Shown here in pieces: positions 32,650 through 43,975 of a DNA stretch of 64,000 bases. Both the position numbers and the translations under genes were made by a program. Source of the stretch: Antilocapra americana (lineage: Eukaryota; Chordata; Mammalia; Artiodactyla; Antilocapridae); NCBI GenBank assembly GCA_007570785.1, contig ML660201.1, positions 37,069,656-37,133,655 of the forward strand, given 5' to 3'. Under the pieces are notes generated by a model. The model ran no database searches. It worked only from the letters and a program-made list of their open reading frames with translations, and had not been told where the DNA came from. Position 1 is the stretch's first letter, and each line of letters begins with the position of its first letter.

Positions 32650-32785
32650 CTCAGCTGGTATAGGGAAAGAGAATCAGACTTCAAATGAGGAAAGTTGGAT
32701 TTTTTGCTCTAAAGCTGTTTGAACTTGGAATAGTCGACTCACTTTGTCCACATTTTCTCTACTGAAAACTAACGGGAATCTCCCT
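32650..32785 (+). mobile_element. Second MIR SINE, tRNA-like half
   Basis: 'agctggtatagggaaagaga', 'gttggattttttgctctaaa' and 'ttgaacttggaatagtcgac' follow the sense MIR 5' half. It lies in tandem behind the preceding MIR. Confidence 0.5.
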
Positions 32786-34800
32786 ACCAGGTATCCAAGT
32801 CTGGGAACAAAGTAAGTTACTGAAAGCAAAAGTTTCAGACATCTAGGAAAATGTTCCCAAGTTCAAGTTCAGTCTTTTCAAAGCTATTTTTTACTTGCAT
32901 TTTTCCCTAGGGACAAACAGAGACAGAGTTTCAAGTTTTGAAAATTGATGCTTCCTATCATATCACTGGTAACTAAATTCCTATTCTCAGATTGGAAATA
33001 ATTGACTTCATATTTGGATTTCTAATCCAGTTCTAATTGACTCACTTCATTCATCATCTAGTCACTAATGCAATTTTTGGAGTGTTGACAAAACGTTTTC
33101 AGCCATCAGATCAATCTTGAGTGATATCTTGAGTGATACAACTTCTAACCCTTTGTTGTATTAGAAAGGGAGATCAACCCTTTATTGTCAGCCCCCCAAC
33201 CAGAACTGGAATTGTCATTGATTGGTGCTAGATTTTGGCTTTTTAATTTTTTATAATGGCCTTGATTTGGGGGTTTTAGATCCATTCTTTACATGGGCTG
33301 CCCCACTGCTAACTCCGAAGGAATGTGTGAGGACAGAAATGGCCAGCCTTCATGTTTCCATTGCTGAATTCCTAATAGCTGAGAGTTATTCCTGACCATA
33401 TCATCTATGTGTCCTTCCTATTTACCACTGCAGTTTATAGCCTCATTTCCTTCCTTTGCTTTTCATAATATCTTTCAAAGTGGAAGCTAATGTGAATTTT
33501 GGTGCTCTCTAGCTCCTAACTCTTGTGTCTAATGCCATCAGATTGAATTAATTTGAACTATTAAGCATGAAGTACATATTACCGTGAAGCTTATTCCAGA
33601 TGTATTATTGTTAGTTTAATTGTTATGGCTAATCATTGATTGTGGTTTTCCTGGGTGCTTGAAATAATAACAATAATAATACTCTTTTTTATAGTGCCTT
33701 TCATATGAAAATCGTGAAAAGCCTGCATCCTGGAACCACTTATTGTAAAATTGTCATTATCCATGTATTTTCATTTGGCTGAAGTTTGAGGAGGAATATG
33801 CCAGTGTATGATTTAAAAAGCCAAGAGAAATTTATATTCATGAATCATGCTTTTTTTTTTCTTTGCAATTTACCAGCATGGAAAAGCAGGAAGAGAGGGA
33901 ATTTAGCCCACTGAGATATTATTTCCAGAGAGCAATCCTGTACCTTTAATAATAATTGTGTAGCCTGTATGTTGGATTAGTATAAGCTCTGCCTTCGTAG
34001 GTTTCAATTTTAAATAGTGCTCAGATTTTTGGAGACCTGCATCCTGCTTTGTCTGGTAGAGTAAGGCATTTTGGTTCAGTGTGTGTGTGTTTAAAGCCTT
34101 AAAAGACATAAAATTTCTCTGGATACTCCTCAGTGCTTATATCACATTTTGAAAAGTTCAAAATGAGTGAGAACAATAGCATAATATATCTGAACTTAAA
34201 GTTACATTTGCATACACAGAAGGTTGGTCCTTAGGAACAGGAGGCCTATGAAAGTACAGTTTGGTTTCCTGATGCTCCAAATGTTTCAATAGTGAAGGAG
34301 ACAGAAGGTAAGTTCCAGTGGTTCCCAGCCTACCTATTTCTTATAGGCTGGATGAACACTTGGGACGTCTAACTTTTTTAGCAGTTGAAATTAATTACTC
34401 CTATAAAACAATAGCTTCATCGAAACAATTATGACAGGTTTTTAATGGAATCCTGATGAGTTTTGTTAAATCAACATTTAACCCAAAGGATCAGAATCAT
34501 CTTTATGTGTTACCCCATCACTTCCCAACAGTAGTTCAGGCGACTTGGATTTTCTAAGAAAGTTTTCAGTTTGGCTTCAGTCCACCATGTGGCTGCTGTC
34601 AAGGGGCTCAAGGGAAATGAATTGTTGGACCTTCTGTTACATGGATTCTCACTGCTGTTCCCTTCCATGGGAGAAGTGAGGCCTTGGACTAATGCTATGA
34701 AAAATGAGGATTCTTCTTGCCACTCAGCATGCATTCCTCTGGAAAGCTGGGAGGTCACAATATGAAAAAGGGTAAGGTGGTTTTTCTCCACCATGGTAGC
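32786..34800. other. Repeat-poor stretch, no gene recognised
   Basis: No repeat family recognised. A 12-bp unit is tandemly duplicated at 33114-33137. There is an AAT-rich patch at 33663-33682 and a T run at 33850-33860. Confidence 0.5.
33114..33137. repeat. 12-bp tandem duplication
   Basis: The unit atcttgagtgat occurs twice without a spacer. Confidence 0.9.
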
Positions 34801-34804
34801 ACTC

Positions 34805-34940
34805 TGGAATACCCACTGGAGGCTTTAAAACCCTTCAGTGCCTGAGTCTCATCCCCAGAGATTCTAATCTAATTGGTCAGGGACAGATACTGGCCACTGA
34901 GAGGTTTAAAAGTTTCCCAGGTAATTCTATTTGTTGGGCA
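34805..34940 (+). mobile_element. MER5-type hAT MITE fragment
   Basis: 'cccactggaggctttaaaac', 'gagtctcatccccagagatt' and 'aaaagtttcccaggtaattc' follow MER5A order, with the ends lost. Confidence 0.6.
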
Positions 34941-35004
34941 CATCAAACATGACTCTAGTTTTCAGCAAGGCTCATATTCAGAATACATAGCAACTGGTCT
35001 AGCA

Positions 35005-35095
35005 CTGTGCTCTTGCTGTTTACCAGGCACTGTGCTAAATGTTTTACAGGTATCAATCCATGTGATCATCAAATAGTCACATGATTGAGCATTCA
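35005..35095 (-). mobile_element. MIR SINE fragment
   Basis: Antisense MIR start: 'taccaggcactgtgctaaat' followed by 'gttttacaggtatcaatcca'. A CHR SINE is inserted just behind it. Confidence 0.65.
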
Positions 35096-35110
35096 TCAAT
35101 TCATACATTA

Positions 35111-35246
35111 ATTTTTTTTAATGTTTATTTGGCTGCACTAGATCTTCGCTGTGGTATGTAGTATTTAGTTCTTTGACAAGGGATCAGAGCTGGGCACCCT
35201 GCTTTGGGAGCTCGGAATCTTAGCCACTGGCCCACCAGGGAAGACC
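35111..35246 (-). mobile_element. CHR-type SINE with TSD
   Basis: Antisense copy: 'tttatttggctgcactagat' body and 'ccactggcccaccagggaag' head complement. Flanked by similar 14-15 bp sequences starting caattcat (35097-35110 and 35247-35261) that look like an eroded TSD. Confidence 0.85.
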
Positions 35247-35261
35247 CAATTCATGTACTTA

Positions 35262-35480
35262 CTTATTCAAGACATACTTAGAGGATGCAGGCAGTGGACC
35301 AGGCAGTGTATTGGTTGCTGGAGTAGAGAGTCAGTGAATATTTTCAGTCTTAATGACATTTGAGCTGGCATTTAAAGACGGAGCAGAAGTTAAGCAGGTG
35401 AGGACGGGAGGGAGGGCACTGCAGAGAGGGAGGATAGCTTTTGCAAATGTACTGTGCTAGGAAGGAGGATGGCTAGTTTA
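35262..35480. repeat. Ancient interspersed repeat, same type as at 7190
   Basis: 'aggatgcaggcagtggacca' and 'aatgacatttgagctggcat' match the same unresolved old family. Continuation pieces may lie at 36430-36560 ('aagaaatttggattttatct'). Confidence 0.4.
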
Positions 35481-35904
35481 AGGAACTAAAAGCAACAACA
35501 AGAAAATGGTACTCTGGAGCAGAGGAAGCCGGGAGGAACATGAGACGAGACGAGATGTCGAGGTTGGCAGGTCTGGTAAAGGCTTCTGGCCTTTTATTTT
35601 GAAATCACATGGAAGCTCTGATCTCATTTGTATTTTCCTAGAAGATCTCCCCATTTGCAGTAGGTAAACAGGTAAAAGAGAACCAGGAGAGGATGCGTTG
35701 TGATGACGTAGAGGGACATTGCTGTAGAAGGGGACAGAAACGAGAATGACTTGGCCTAAGATAATGCAGGGAAAGAGAAGTGGGATACTTGGTTTTTGGA
35801 TGATAAAATCCTTTGGATTCAAATGGGAGGAAAATGATGGCACTCTCCAACTTTACAATTATTTGCTATCATGATCCTCAGTTTTCAGATAAGCTGATGA
35901 GAGT
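35481..35904. other. Unclassified sequence, no gene seen
   Basis: Two overlapping minus-strand open frames (121 and 70 codons) lie here without recognisable domains. I regard them as chance. Confidence 0.4.
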
Positions 35905-36126
35905 TAGTGTTGTTACTGTTTAGTCGCTCAGTTGTGTCTGACTCTTTGCAACCCCATACACTGTAGCCCACCAGGCTCCTCTGTCTGTGGGATTTCTCAG
36001 GCAAGAATATTGGAGTGGGTTGCAATTTCCTACTCCAGGGGGGTCTTCCGCATCCAGGGATCAAACCTGAGTCTCCTGTGTCCCTGTGTTGCAAGCATAT
36101 TCTTTACCACAGAGCCACTGGGGGAG
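35905..36126 (-). mobile_element. Bov-A2 SINE
   Basis: Antisense full-length copy: 'gtttagtcgctcagttgtgt' at its tail end, 'ctcaggcaagaatattggag' body, 'accacagagccactggggga' head complement. Confidence 0.92.
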
Positions 36127-36135
36127 CTGAGTATT

Positions 36136-36302
36136 AGGGTAGTGCCTCTCAAACCTTAGTGTGTATAAGGATCACCTGATGATATTCTTAAAATGCAGAT
36201 TCTAACTCAGTAGGTCTGCAGTGAGGTCTGTGATTCTGCCTCATAAGCTCCAAATGATGCTGATGCTGCTTGTCCATGGACCACACTTTGAGAATCAAGG
36301 GC
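36136..36302. mobile_element. MER5A-type hAT MITE, nearly complete
   Basis: Complementary ends 'gtgcctctcaaaccttagtg' and 'ccacactttgagaatcaagg' enclose 'ctaactcagtaggtctgcag'. It lies immediately after the Bov-A2. Confidence 0.75.
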
Positions 36303-36560
36303 TTAGAGAAGTGAGATACCCTGAAGATGTGGTGGAGTGGAGCCTTCATTTTTAACCATGTTTGCCCATTGCCAAAGCCAGTGATCTTAATTAATCATAA
36401 ACACTATGGCTTCCAAAAGGTGGAGTTGTTGGTATAAAAAGTCAGTTGGAAACAACTTGGGGCAGTTGTACACCAGGTTAAGAAATTTGGATTTTATCTG
36501 CAGGCAATTGGCAACCATTGAAAATGTGTAAGCAGAGAAGGGTCCAATCAGAAAGCTTAT

Positions 36561-37405
36561 ATTATGGTTTCTGAATGTATTTCTTATGAGTATTTTGTTT
36601 GTTCTTTTCAGTGTAGATCTCTTAGGTCAAATTGAAGTGCAATTAAAGAAAAAAAAATAGAGTTCTGAACTTTGTAAGTAATAGGGATGGTTTATTAGAT
36701 CATCTACTCCGTAATGAGGGCAATAATTGGCTCTTATTTAGTGTTTCCTGCCCAATCATCCCAAGGCACTTTACTAATAAGCATCATCTTTCTTTCAGAG
36801 CTAAAGCAGCCATTGGAGAGAGGTTCAGGGACTTGATGTACTGGGGCTGGCTGCTGGGCACATGTTCATTTCCGTGGCATCTGGGTTTCTTCTCCCACAG
36901 TTCAGATATATACCTGAACATTTGACGTGACTGCTTGACATGGGTATCAGTATTTTCTCCTGTGTCCCAGGGCCTGCTAGCCTAATAATAAACTAAATGA
37001 CATGTAAAAAGTGGCAAAATATAGAAAATGCTGTGTGCTTTATTTGCTACTTGGAAAGATATAAGGCCCAGTAGGACTCTGAGAAGTCCCAGAGTAAAAT
37101 AATTTGTTTAACTCTGTATCATTTAGTGGTTTTGTAAACTAATTTGACCTTAGAATTGCCACAGCTCTTTTCTCCCTCTCAACTCTAGACATTCCATTCA
37201 ACAGTTGTTTTGTCTGATGGAGATAATGAAATGCTGTTTTGTCTGAAAGGATAATCACAGTCTTTGAATTCATCAATATCAGTTGCTGGGCCTCTGTTCT
37301 TTTCTTTAGTGACTGGCAGATTTGGAGTTTTGGCATCTAGGGCCACAGCATTGCCTAGTTTTTATTTTGCTTTATGTAAGCCAGGTCCTCTTACAACTGT
37401 TAAAA
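36561..37405. other. Unclassified sequence, no gene seen
   Basis: No repeat family recognised; an A run lies at about 36649-36658. Confidence 0.45.
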
Positions 37406-37423
37406 CTACATGTCCCTTCTTCA

Positions 37424-37941
37424 ATGTGGTACACAGATACAATGGAATATTACTCAACCATTAAAAATAATGAAGTAATGCCATTTGCAGCAACATGGAT
37501 GGGCCTAGAGAGTTGTCAGACTGAGTGAAGTAAGTCAGAGGAAGAGAAATATTGTATGGCATCCCTTAAATGTGAAATCTAAAAAGGAAGGAGACAAATG
37601 AACTTACAAAACAGAAACAGACTCACAGAGAATGAGCTTATGGTTATCAGAGTCGGGGGGTACGGATGGGGATAAAGGATGGATAGGGACTTTGGGAAGA
37701 ACATGTGCACACTGCTATATTTAAAATTGATAACCAACAAGGACCTGCTGTCTAGTGCACAGAACCCTGCTCAGTATTACATGGCAGCCCGGATGGGAGT
37801 GGAGTTTGGGGGAGAATGGATACATGTATATGTAAGGCTAAATCCTTTCAGTGTTCATCTGAAACTATCACAACATTGTTTGTTAATCAGCTATACCTCA
37901 ATACAAAATAAAAAGCAAAAATAAAAGAAAAGAAAATAAAC
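37424..37941 (+). mobile_element. 5'-truncated L1 3' end with TSD
   Basis: A 518-bp L1 3' terminus: 'acacagatacaatggaatat', 'tgcagcaacatggatgggcc', 'aaaacagaaacagactcaca', ending in 'tatacctcaatacaaaataa' and an A-rich tail. An 18-bp TSD with one mismatch (ctacatgtccct.cttca) lies at 37406-37423 and 37942-37959. Confidence 0.95.
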
Positions 37942-37959
37942 CTACATGTCCCTACTTCA

Positions 37960-38730
37960 GTGGTCAGCTTGAAGGACAGTCACTGACTTACTTTGCAGGT
38001 TTCCCTATTGTCTGGAAAGGGTGACTTGTGTTTTGTTTCTTTTTTTCATTTCCACATGTTTAATTCTATTTTGGCAGCCATAGAAACTTCCTTCCCACTC
38101 TGTTTCAAGTAAAATATTCCAGGAATAGGATCATTGCCAGACATGACATTTACATTGAGCTATTTTTTTATGTTAAATATAAAACAGGATACTTGAATAG
38201 TTTTTTAAAATCTGAGTTAATTTGCTAATTTGAAAGTGAACTAAATTTGTCTTTTTGCCTAGAGGAACTAAGGATCTAGCATAAGATAAAGAAAACCTTT
38301 CTTTTTTTTCTTAAATCAGACTATAAATAGTTAGCATTCATATGAAACCAGAAAACTTTGGCTAAATGTTTCAAGATGTTGGTGGAATAACATACATGCT
38401 GAGATACAGTACCACAGTAAGAATGAAAATAACTGTGATATCATAGAAATAGAGAAAATTGGACTTTGAAAGTTATTGGATATTTTAAAAGGTGAATTTA
38501 TAGTTACTGAATAGATTGTCTCAATGACACCAGAGTTTCCTGTTTTCAATGTGTCTACTGTCTTCAGCTCTCATAGAGCTGGTTTCTAACAGAGAGCTAT
38601 AACATGTTTAGTTTAGAAAAAAGGCTTCATACTTTGGTAGGCAGAACTGGCTAGAAAGTGCCTTGGAAATACAGATGCCCAGACTTCTTTTCAAAAGATT
38701 CTAACAACTTGAGATTCTAGTTTTGAGATA
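37960..38730. other. Unclassified sequence, no gene seen
   Basis: No repeat family recognised. Confidence 0.45.
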
Positions 38731-38905
38731 CCCATGATTCACACAATTTGTTAGAAATGCAAATTCTAAGCCACAGCCTTCAACAATTGTATACCTTTGT
38801 GCAAGATGTGCAGTGCACAGCCTGCACTACGATTTGGTTGGCCCTGCCTCACCCTCAGAGACTCTGCCTTAATCGGCCCATCTGGGATTTCAGGAATGCA
38901 TATTT

Positions 38906-41100
38906 TTTTAGGCCTTTATTCTTTTAATTTTATTTTTACTTTAATGTTACTGAAATGTAGTTGATTTGCATTGTGTTAGCTTCTGCTGTGTGTGTGTATG
39001 TATGAATATTTAAAAAATATATGTATACATACATATTCTTTTTCCAAATGGTTTATTATAGGATATTGAATGTAGTTCCCTGTGTGATACAATACTATCT
39101 TGTTGCTTACTTGTTCTACATGTAATAGCTTGCATTTGCTAATCCTAGACTCCTTCATCATCCCTCCCACAAGTCTGTTCTCTAAGTCTGGGAGTGAATA
39201 AGTTTGTTTATGTCATATTTTAATCTCCATATGTAAGTGATATCATATGGTATTTGTCTTTGTCTTTCTGACTTAATTCACTTAGCATGATAATCTCCAG
39301 GTCCATCTAGTTCAGTTCAGTCACTCAGTCGTATCTGACTCTTTGCAACCCCATGAATTGCAGCATGCCAGGCTTCCCTGTCCATCACCAACTCCCGGAG
39401 TCTACCCAAACCCACGTCCATCGAGTCAGTGAGGCCATCCAGCCATCTCATCCTCTGTCGTCCCCTTCTCCTCCTACCCTCAATCTTTCCCAGCATTAGG
39501 GTCTTCACAAATGAGTCAGTTCTTCACATCAGATGGCCAAAATATTGGAGTTTCAGCTTCAACATCAGTCCTTCCAATGAACACCCCAGACTCATCTCAT
39601 TTAGGATGGACTGGTTGGATCTCCTTGCAGTCCAAGGGACTCTCAAGAGTCCTCTCCAACACCACAGTGCAAAAGCATCAATACTTCGGCACTCAGCTTT
39701 CTTCACCATCCAACTCTCACATCCATACATGACTACTGGAAAAACCATAGCCTTGACTAGACGGACCTTTGCTGGCAAAGGAATGTCTCTGCTTTTCAAT
39801 ATGCTGTCTAGGTTGGTCATAACTTTCCTTCCAAGGAGTAAGCGTCTTTTAATGACTTGGCTGCAATTATGATCTGAAGTGATTTTGGAGCCCAAAAAAT
39901 AAAGTCTGACACTGTTTCCACTGTTTCCCCATCTATTTGCCATGAAGGGATGGGACCAGATGCCATGATCTTAGTTTTATGAATGTTGAGCTTTAAGCCA
40001 ACTTTTTCACTCTCCTCTTTCACTTTCATCAAGAGGCTTTTTTGTTCCTCTTCACTTTCTGCCATAAGGGTGGTATCATCTGCATATCTGAGGTTATTGA
40101 TATTTCTCCTAGCAATCTTGATTCCAGCTTGTGCTTCTTCCAGCCCAGCATTTCTCATGATGTACTCTGAATATAAGTTAAATAAGCAGGGTGACAATAT
40201 CCAGCCTTGACATTCTCCTTTTCCTATTTGGAACCAGTCTGTTGTTCCATGTCCAGTTCTAACTGTTGCTTCCTGACTTGCATACAGGTTTCTCAAGAGA
40301 CAGGTCAGATGGTCTGGTATTCTCATCTCTTTCAGAATTTTCCAGAGTTTATTGTGATCCACACAGTCAAAGGCTTTGCCATAGTCAATAAGGCAGAAAT
40401 CGATGTTTTTCTGGAACTCTCTTGCTTTTTTGATAATCCAGCCGATGTTGCCAATTTGATCTTGGTTCCTCTGCCTTTTCAAAAACCAGCTTGAACATAT
40501 GGAATTTCATGGTTCATGTATTGCTAAAGCCTGGCTTGGAGAATTTTGAGCATTATTTTACTAGTGTGTGAGATGAGTGCAATTGTGCAGTAGTTTGAGC
40601 ATTCTTTGGGATTGCCTTTCTTTGGGACTGGAGTGAGAACTGACCTTTTCCAGTCCTGTGGCCACTCCTGAGTTTCCCAAATTTGCTGGCATATTGAGTG
40701 CAGCACTTTCACAGCATCCTCTTTCAGGATTTGAAATAGCTCAACTGGAATTCCATCACCTCCACTAGCTTTGTTCATATTGATGCTTTCTAAGGCTGAC
40801 TTGACTTCACATTCTAGGTCTATCCATGTTGCTGCAAATGGCATTATTTCATTCTCTTTTTATGACTGAGTAATATTACATCTTCTTTTTCCATTCATCT
40901 GTTAATGGACATTTAGGTTGCTTCCATGTCTTGGTTATTGTAAATAGTTCTGCTATGAATATAGCAGTGCGTGTGTTTTTTTGAATTGTAGTTTTGTCCA
41001 GATATATGCTCAGGAGTGTATTTGCTAGATCATATGGCAACTCTAGTTTTAGTTTTGTGAGGTCATGCCGTACTATTTTCCATAGTGGCTACACCAGTTT
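38906..41100 (-). mobile_element. L1 3' region, host of a BovB copy
   Basis: Antisense L1 occupies 38906-39308 ('tactgaaatgtagttgattt', 'gaatgtagttccctgtgtga') and continues at 40816-41100 ('ccatgttgctgcaaatggca', 'cagatatatgctcaggagtg'). The flanking TSD is aggaatgcatattt (38892-38905) and aggaatgtgtattt (41101-41114), two mismatches. It is 5'-truncated in ORF2. Confidence 0.85.
39309..40815 (-). mobile_element. BovB LINE, 5'-truncated, RT domain largely readable
   Basis: BovB is an RTE-type retrotransposon whose single large ORF encodes endonuclease and reverse transcriptase. This 1.5-kb antisense copy lacks the endonuclease half. Minus-strand frames 40524-40844, 39817-40482 (221 codons), 39524-39943 and 39317-39508 are consecutive ORF2 pieces separated by frameshifts. 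RT core motifs are visible: 'LIDYGKAFDCVDHNKLW' (motif A region with its aspartate) and 'NNLRYADDTTLMAES' with an intact YADD box. A 10-bp TSD with two mismatches (aggtccatct at 39299-39308, aggtctatcc at 40816-40825) places it inside the L1. It is not active, because of frameshifts and truncation. Confidence 0.95.
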
Positions 41101-41190
41101 AGGAATGTGTATTTCTAACAAGCACTGCACGTGATTCTGATGCCACTGATTCAAGAATCATATTTTGAGAATCATAGCTCTAGAAATGTA

Positions 41191-41706
41191 GTTTTAAGTA
41201 TGTTCTATGCATGGGCTATTAAATGGGGCCATAGGCTACACATCCAGATAAAGATTTAAGCAGATTAACTTAGATTGGCCATGCTTTTTTTGACAGAGAG
41301 ATCACATGTGGCTATACTGGCTGAGGTACTCCCAAGCTGCAGACACGAGTAACCAAGTCTCTTTCTTGCATGGCTTTGCAGTAGAAAAGCCATAGCATTC
41401 ATCATGTTACTACTGGGTCTTGGAGCTGAGAAAAGCACAGGGTCTTTGCCTATTAGCAGGTCAAGTAGATTCTCTTTGGCTTTAACTCTAAGGGATACTA
41501 TTGCTGCTGCAAACGTGAGTGTGATCCTGAGAGGAAAACAACAGGCTTTAAATACTAAGGACCAGATAGTGAACATTGCAAGGAAATGTGGCTCTACTAC
41601 TACCAGTCACTGTTGGATTAACATGCCCAGGAGATGAGGGATAACAAACATGGTGATGAATACATTCCTTTGTGTCCATATAATTGTTTTTTCTCACCCA
41701 GATTTT
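41191..41706. other. Unclassified sequence, no gene seen
   Basis: A minus-strand open frame of 103 codons (41265-41576) has no domain I recognise; most likely chance. Confidence 0.4.
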
Positions 41707-41719
41707 GTGTCTAGAAAAG

Positions 41720-42067
41720 TAATTTTTTTTTTAACTTCTTACTTTGTATTGGGTTTCCCTGGTGGCTCAGATGGAAAAGCGTCTGCCCACAATGTGGGAG
41801 ACCCGGCTTCAATCCCTGGGTTGGCAAGATCCCCTGGAGAAGGAAATGACAACCCACTCCAGTATTCTTGCCTAGAAAACCCCATGGACAGAGGACCCTG
41901 GTAGGCTACAGCCATGGGATTGCAAAGAGTCGGACATGAATGAGTGACTTCACTTTTGTATTGGCATATAGCCAATTAACAATGTGATTGTTTCAGGTGG
42001 ACAGAAAAAGGATTCAGCCATACATATGCATATATTCATTCTACCCCAAACTCCCCTCCCATCCAAG
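41720..42067 (-). mobile_element. L1 3' end, interrupted by Bov-A2
   Basis: Antisense L1 3' UTR in two parts (41720-41752, 41965-42067): 'ggcatatagccaattaacaa', 'caggtggacagaaaaaggat', 'tattcattctaccccaaact'. Its TSD appears to be gtgtctagaaaag (41707-41719) and gtgcctagaacag (42068-42080), two mismatches, so it landed exactly at the edge of the hAT element. Confidence 0.85.
41753..41954 (+). mobile_element. Bov-A2 SINE nested in L1
   Basis: Full-length: 'gtttccctggtggctcagat' to 'gtcggacatgaatgagtgac'. Perfect 10-bp TSD (tttgtattgg) at 41743-41752 and 41955-41964. Confidence 0.95.
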
Positions 42068-43070
42068 GTGCCTAGAACAGTAAAGTGTGGTTCATAGGAC
42101 CTGAGACCATTTTAGGGTAACTGCAAAGTCAAAACTATATTGCCGTAATACTGTGTTGCTATTTGTCCTTTTTACTATGTTGACATTTGCACTGATGGTA
42201 CAAAAGCAATGGTGGGTAAAGTGTAGCATGAATCAAGGCATGACAAAAAACTGTGCTTTTGGTCTTTTATTTTTTACAACTGTAAGTAATGGTTAAAAAA
42301 AAAAGCCAATGTCTTCTAAAAATATCCTTGATGAAGCAGTAAAATGTATTAATTTAATTATGCTTTGATTTTCAAAAACACATCTCTTTTTATCATCTGT
42401 GTGCTGATATAGGAAACATACATGAAGCATTGCTGCTGCATAGTGAAGTATAGTTTTTGAGGAAAAAGCGCTTGTATGACTGTTGCAGTTGTAAGCTGAG
42501 CTCATTGCTTTTATATGGAGCAGTATTTTTTACTTGAAAGAACGATTGCCCAATGAGATATGGTTGTTCATACTTCAATACTTGTCAGGCATTTTTTTCA
42601 AAAATGCGTAAAGTGAGCCTGTCACTTTAACTCAAGTCATTGGACAGTATTTGTTGCCAATGATCAAATTCAAGCTTTAAAGCAAAAATTAGAACTTTGG
42701 AAAACTTGTATCTGCCATCATGAACTTGACAGCTTCCCAATACTTAAAGACTTTTCTGATGAGATCGATGGCAATATTAACAAATGTGATTCTTTTTTAC
42801 ATCATATAATGAGATGTGTCAACGTTTGGAAGATCTGCATAATTCAGTGAGCCAATAAATTCGACTAGAGCAATGCGTGCTTTTACAAATTTCTGCATGG
42901 GGAATGGATTCATTCAAAGTGCAACAGAGGCCATGGATTTTCACATAATAGAGCACTAAAAGTTTATTGATACAGTTTCAGATTCCACACTGCAACTAAC
43001 GGTTAAAGAAACTACCATTTGTCAAATTTTCATGCAGTATCAATGAAAAGGCTATTGAAATACTCCTTTT

Positions 43071-43290
43071 AGGGAAAGAGGGAGGGGCAAGGAAATGGCA
43101 GGGGATTAAAGGGTACAAACTATGATGTATAAAATAATCTATAAGAATCTATTGTACAGCATAAGAAATATAGCCAATATTTTATAATAACTATACATGA
43201 AGTATAATCTGTAAAAGTTTTAAATCACTGTTTTGTACATCTGAAACTAATGTAATATTGTAAATCAGCTAAAGTTCAATTAAAAGAAAA
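43071..43290 (+). mobile_element. L1 3' UTR fragment inside the hAT element
   Basis: 'agggaaagagggaggggcaa', 'aaaataatctataagaatct', 'gtacatctgaaactaatgta' and 'attgtaaatcagctaaagtt' make a short sense L1 3' terminus ending in an A-rich tail. It interrupts the transposase C-terminus. No clear TSD. Confidence 0.75.
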
Positions 43291-43498
43291 TAGTTCTCTT
43301 GGATTTTCTTGACATACATCAATCCAAAACAATAGGTCATGATGCAGTGTAGAAGCAGATATGAAAATCCAGCAGCTTTCTATTAAGCTGAACATGAAAA
43401 GGTCTTCAAAATTCTGAAACAGTGTCACCCTTCTCACTAGCTTTTTCATTTTAGAAAGTATATTGTACAGGTTAACATATAATGAGTTTATTATTATT

Positions 43499-43824
43499 AG
43501 TTTTATTCTTTTTTTTATTTGTTTATTTTTTGCTGTGCTGAGTCTTCATTGCTGCGCAGGCTTTTCTCTGGCTGTGGCGAGTGTGGGCTACTCTCTTGCT
43601 GTGGTGTCCGGGCCTCTCAGTGCGTTTGCTGCTCTTGTGGAGCTCCAGTAGCTGCGGCACGTGGACTCAGTGGTTGTCGTGCGCTGCTCTAGAGCACAGG
43701 CCCAGTTGTGGCGGTGCACGGGGCTAACTGCTCTGTGCATGGGGGATCTTCCTGGATCAGGGATTGAATCCTGTCTCCTGCTCTGATGGGCAGATTCTTT
43801 ACCACTGAGCCACCAGGGAAGCCC
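43499..43824 (-). mobile_element. CHR-type SINE (long form) inside the hAT element
   Basis: Antisense long CHR: 'agtcttcattgctgcgcagg', 'gctctagagcacaggcccag', head complement 'agccaccagggaagccc'. A 16-bp TSD with one mismatch (tgagttwattattatt) lies at 43483-43498 and 43825-43840. Confidence 0.92.
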
Positions 43825-43975
43825 TGAGTTAATTATTATTTTAAACTAAATTAACAGTGTTTTGAAATTCTTAACATGGTAAATATTCTTAGATATAGCC
43901 TACATAAACAAAAGCTCTTCGGGGCCTTTAACAGGTTTTTGAGAGTGTGAATGTTTGGGAACTGCTGGCCTAGGA

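Larger units (their letters stand above)
38735..41190. mobile_element. MER5-type hAT MITE split by an L1
   Basis: The left part (about 38735-38905, 'cacaatttgttagaaatgca', 'ctcagagactctgccttaat') and the right part (41101-41190, 'ttctaacaagcactgcacgt', 'attttgagaatcatagctct') make one MER5-like element. The split carries the 14-bp TSD of the inserted L1. The left part also holds ~60 bases that do not fit MER5. Confidence 0.6.
42078..43967 (+). mobile_element. hAT (Charlie-like) DNA transposon with transposase relics
   Basis: Termini begin 'cagtaaagtgtgg' and end complementary to 'cagcagttcccaaac', the hAT CAG-type inverted repeat. Flanks are gcctagaa (42070-42077) and gcctagga (43968-43975), an 8-bp TSD as expected for hAT. 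Inside, decayed transposase remains on the plus strand. A segment near 42655-42840 reads 'QIQALKQKLELWKTCI' and 'FPILKDFSDEI' in one frame. The C-terminal dimerisation region is recognisable at DNA level around 42960-43075 and 43292-43430 ('gaagcagatatgaaaatcca'). Stops, frameshifts, an L1 and a CHR insertion break it. It is inactive. Confidence 0.75.

Noticed and set aside
32463..32785. Two MIR-like pieces in tandem as a possible duplicated gene part
   Set aside because: They are the 3' half and 5' half of separate old SINEs, not a duplication of one unit.
39817..40482. 221-codon reverse-transcriptase-like frame as a possible host gene
   Set aside because: It is the BovB RT domain inside a truncated retrotransposon with TSD, not a domesticated gene. 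The same protein pieces occur in other BovB copies here.
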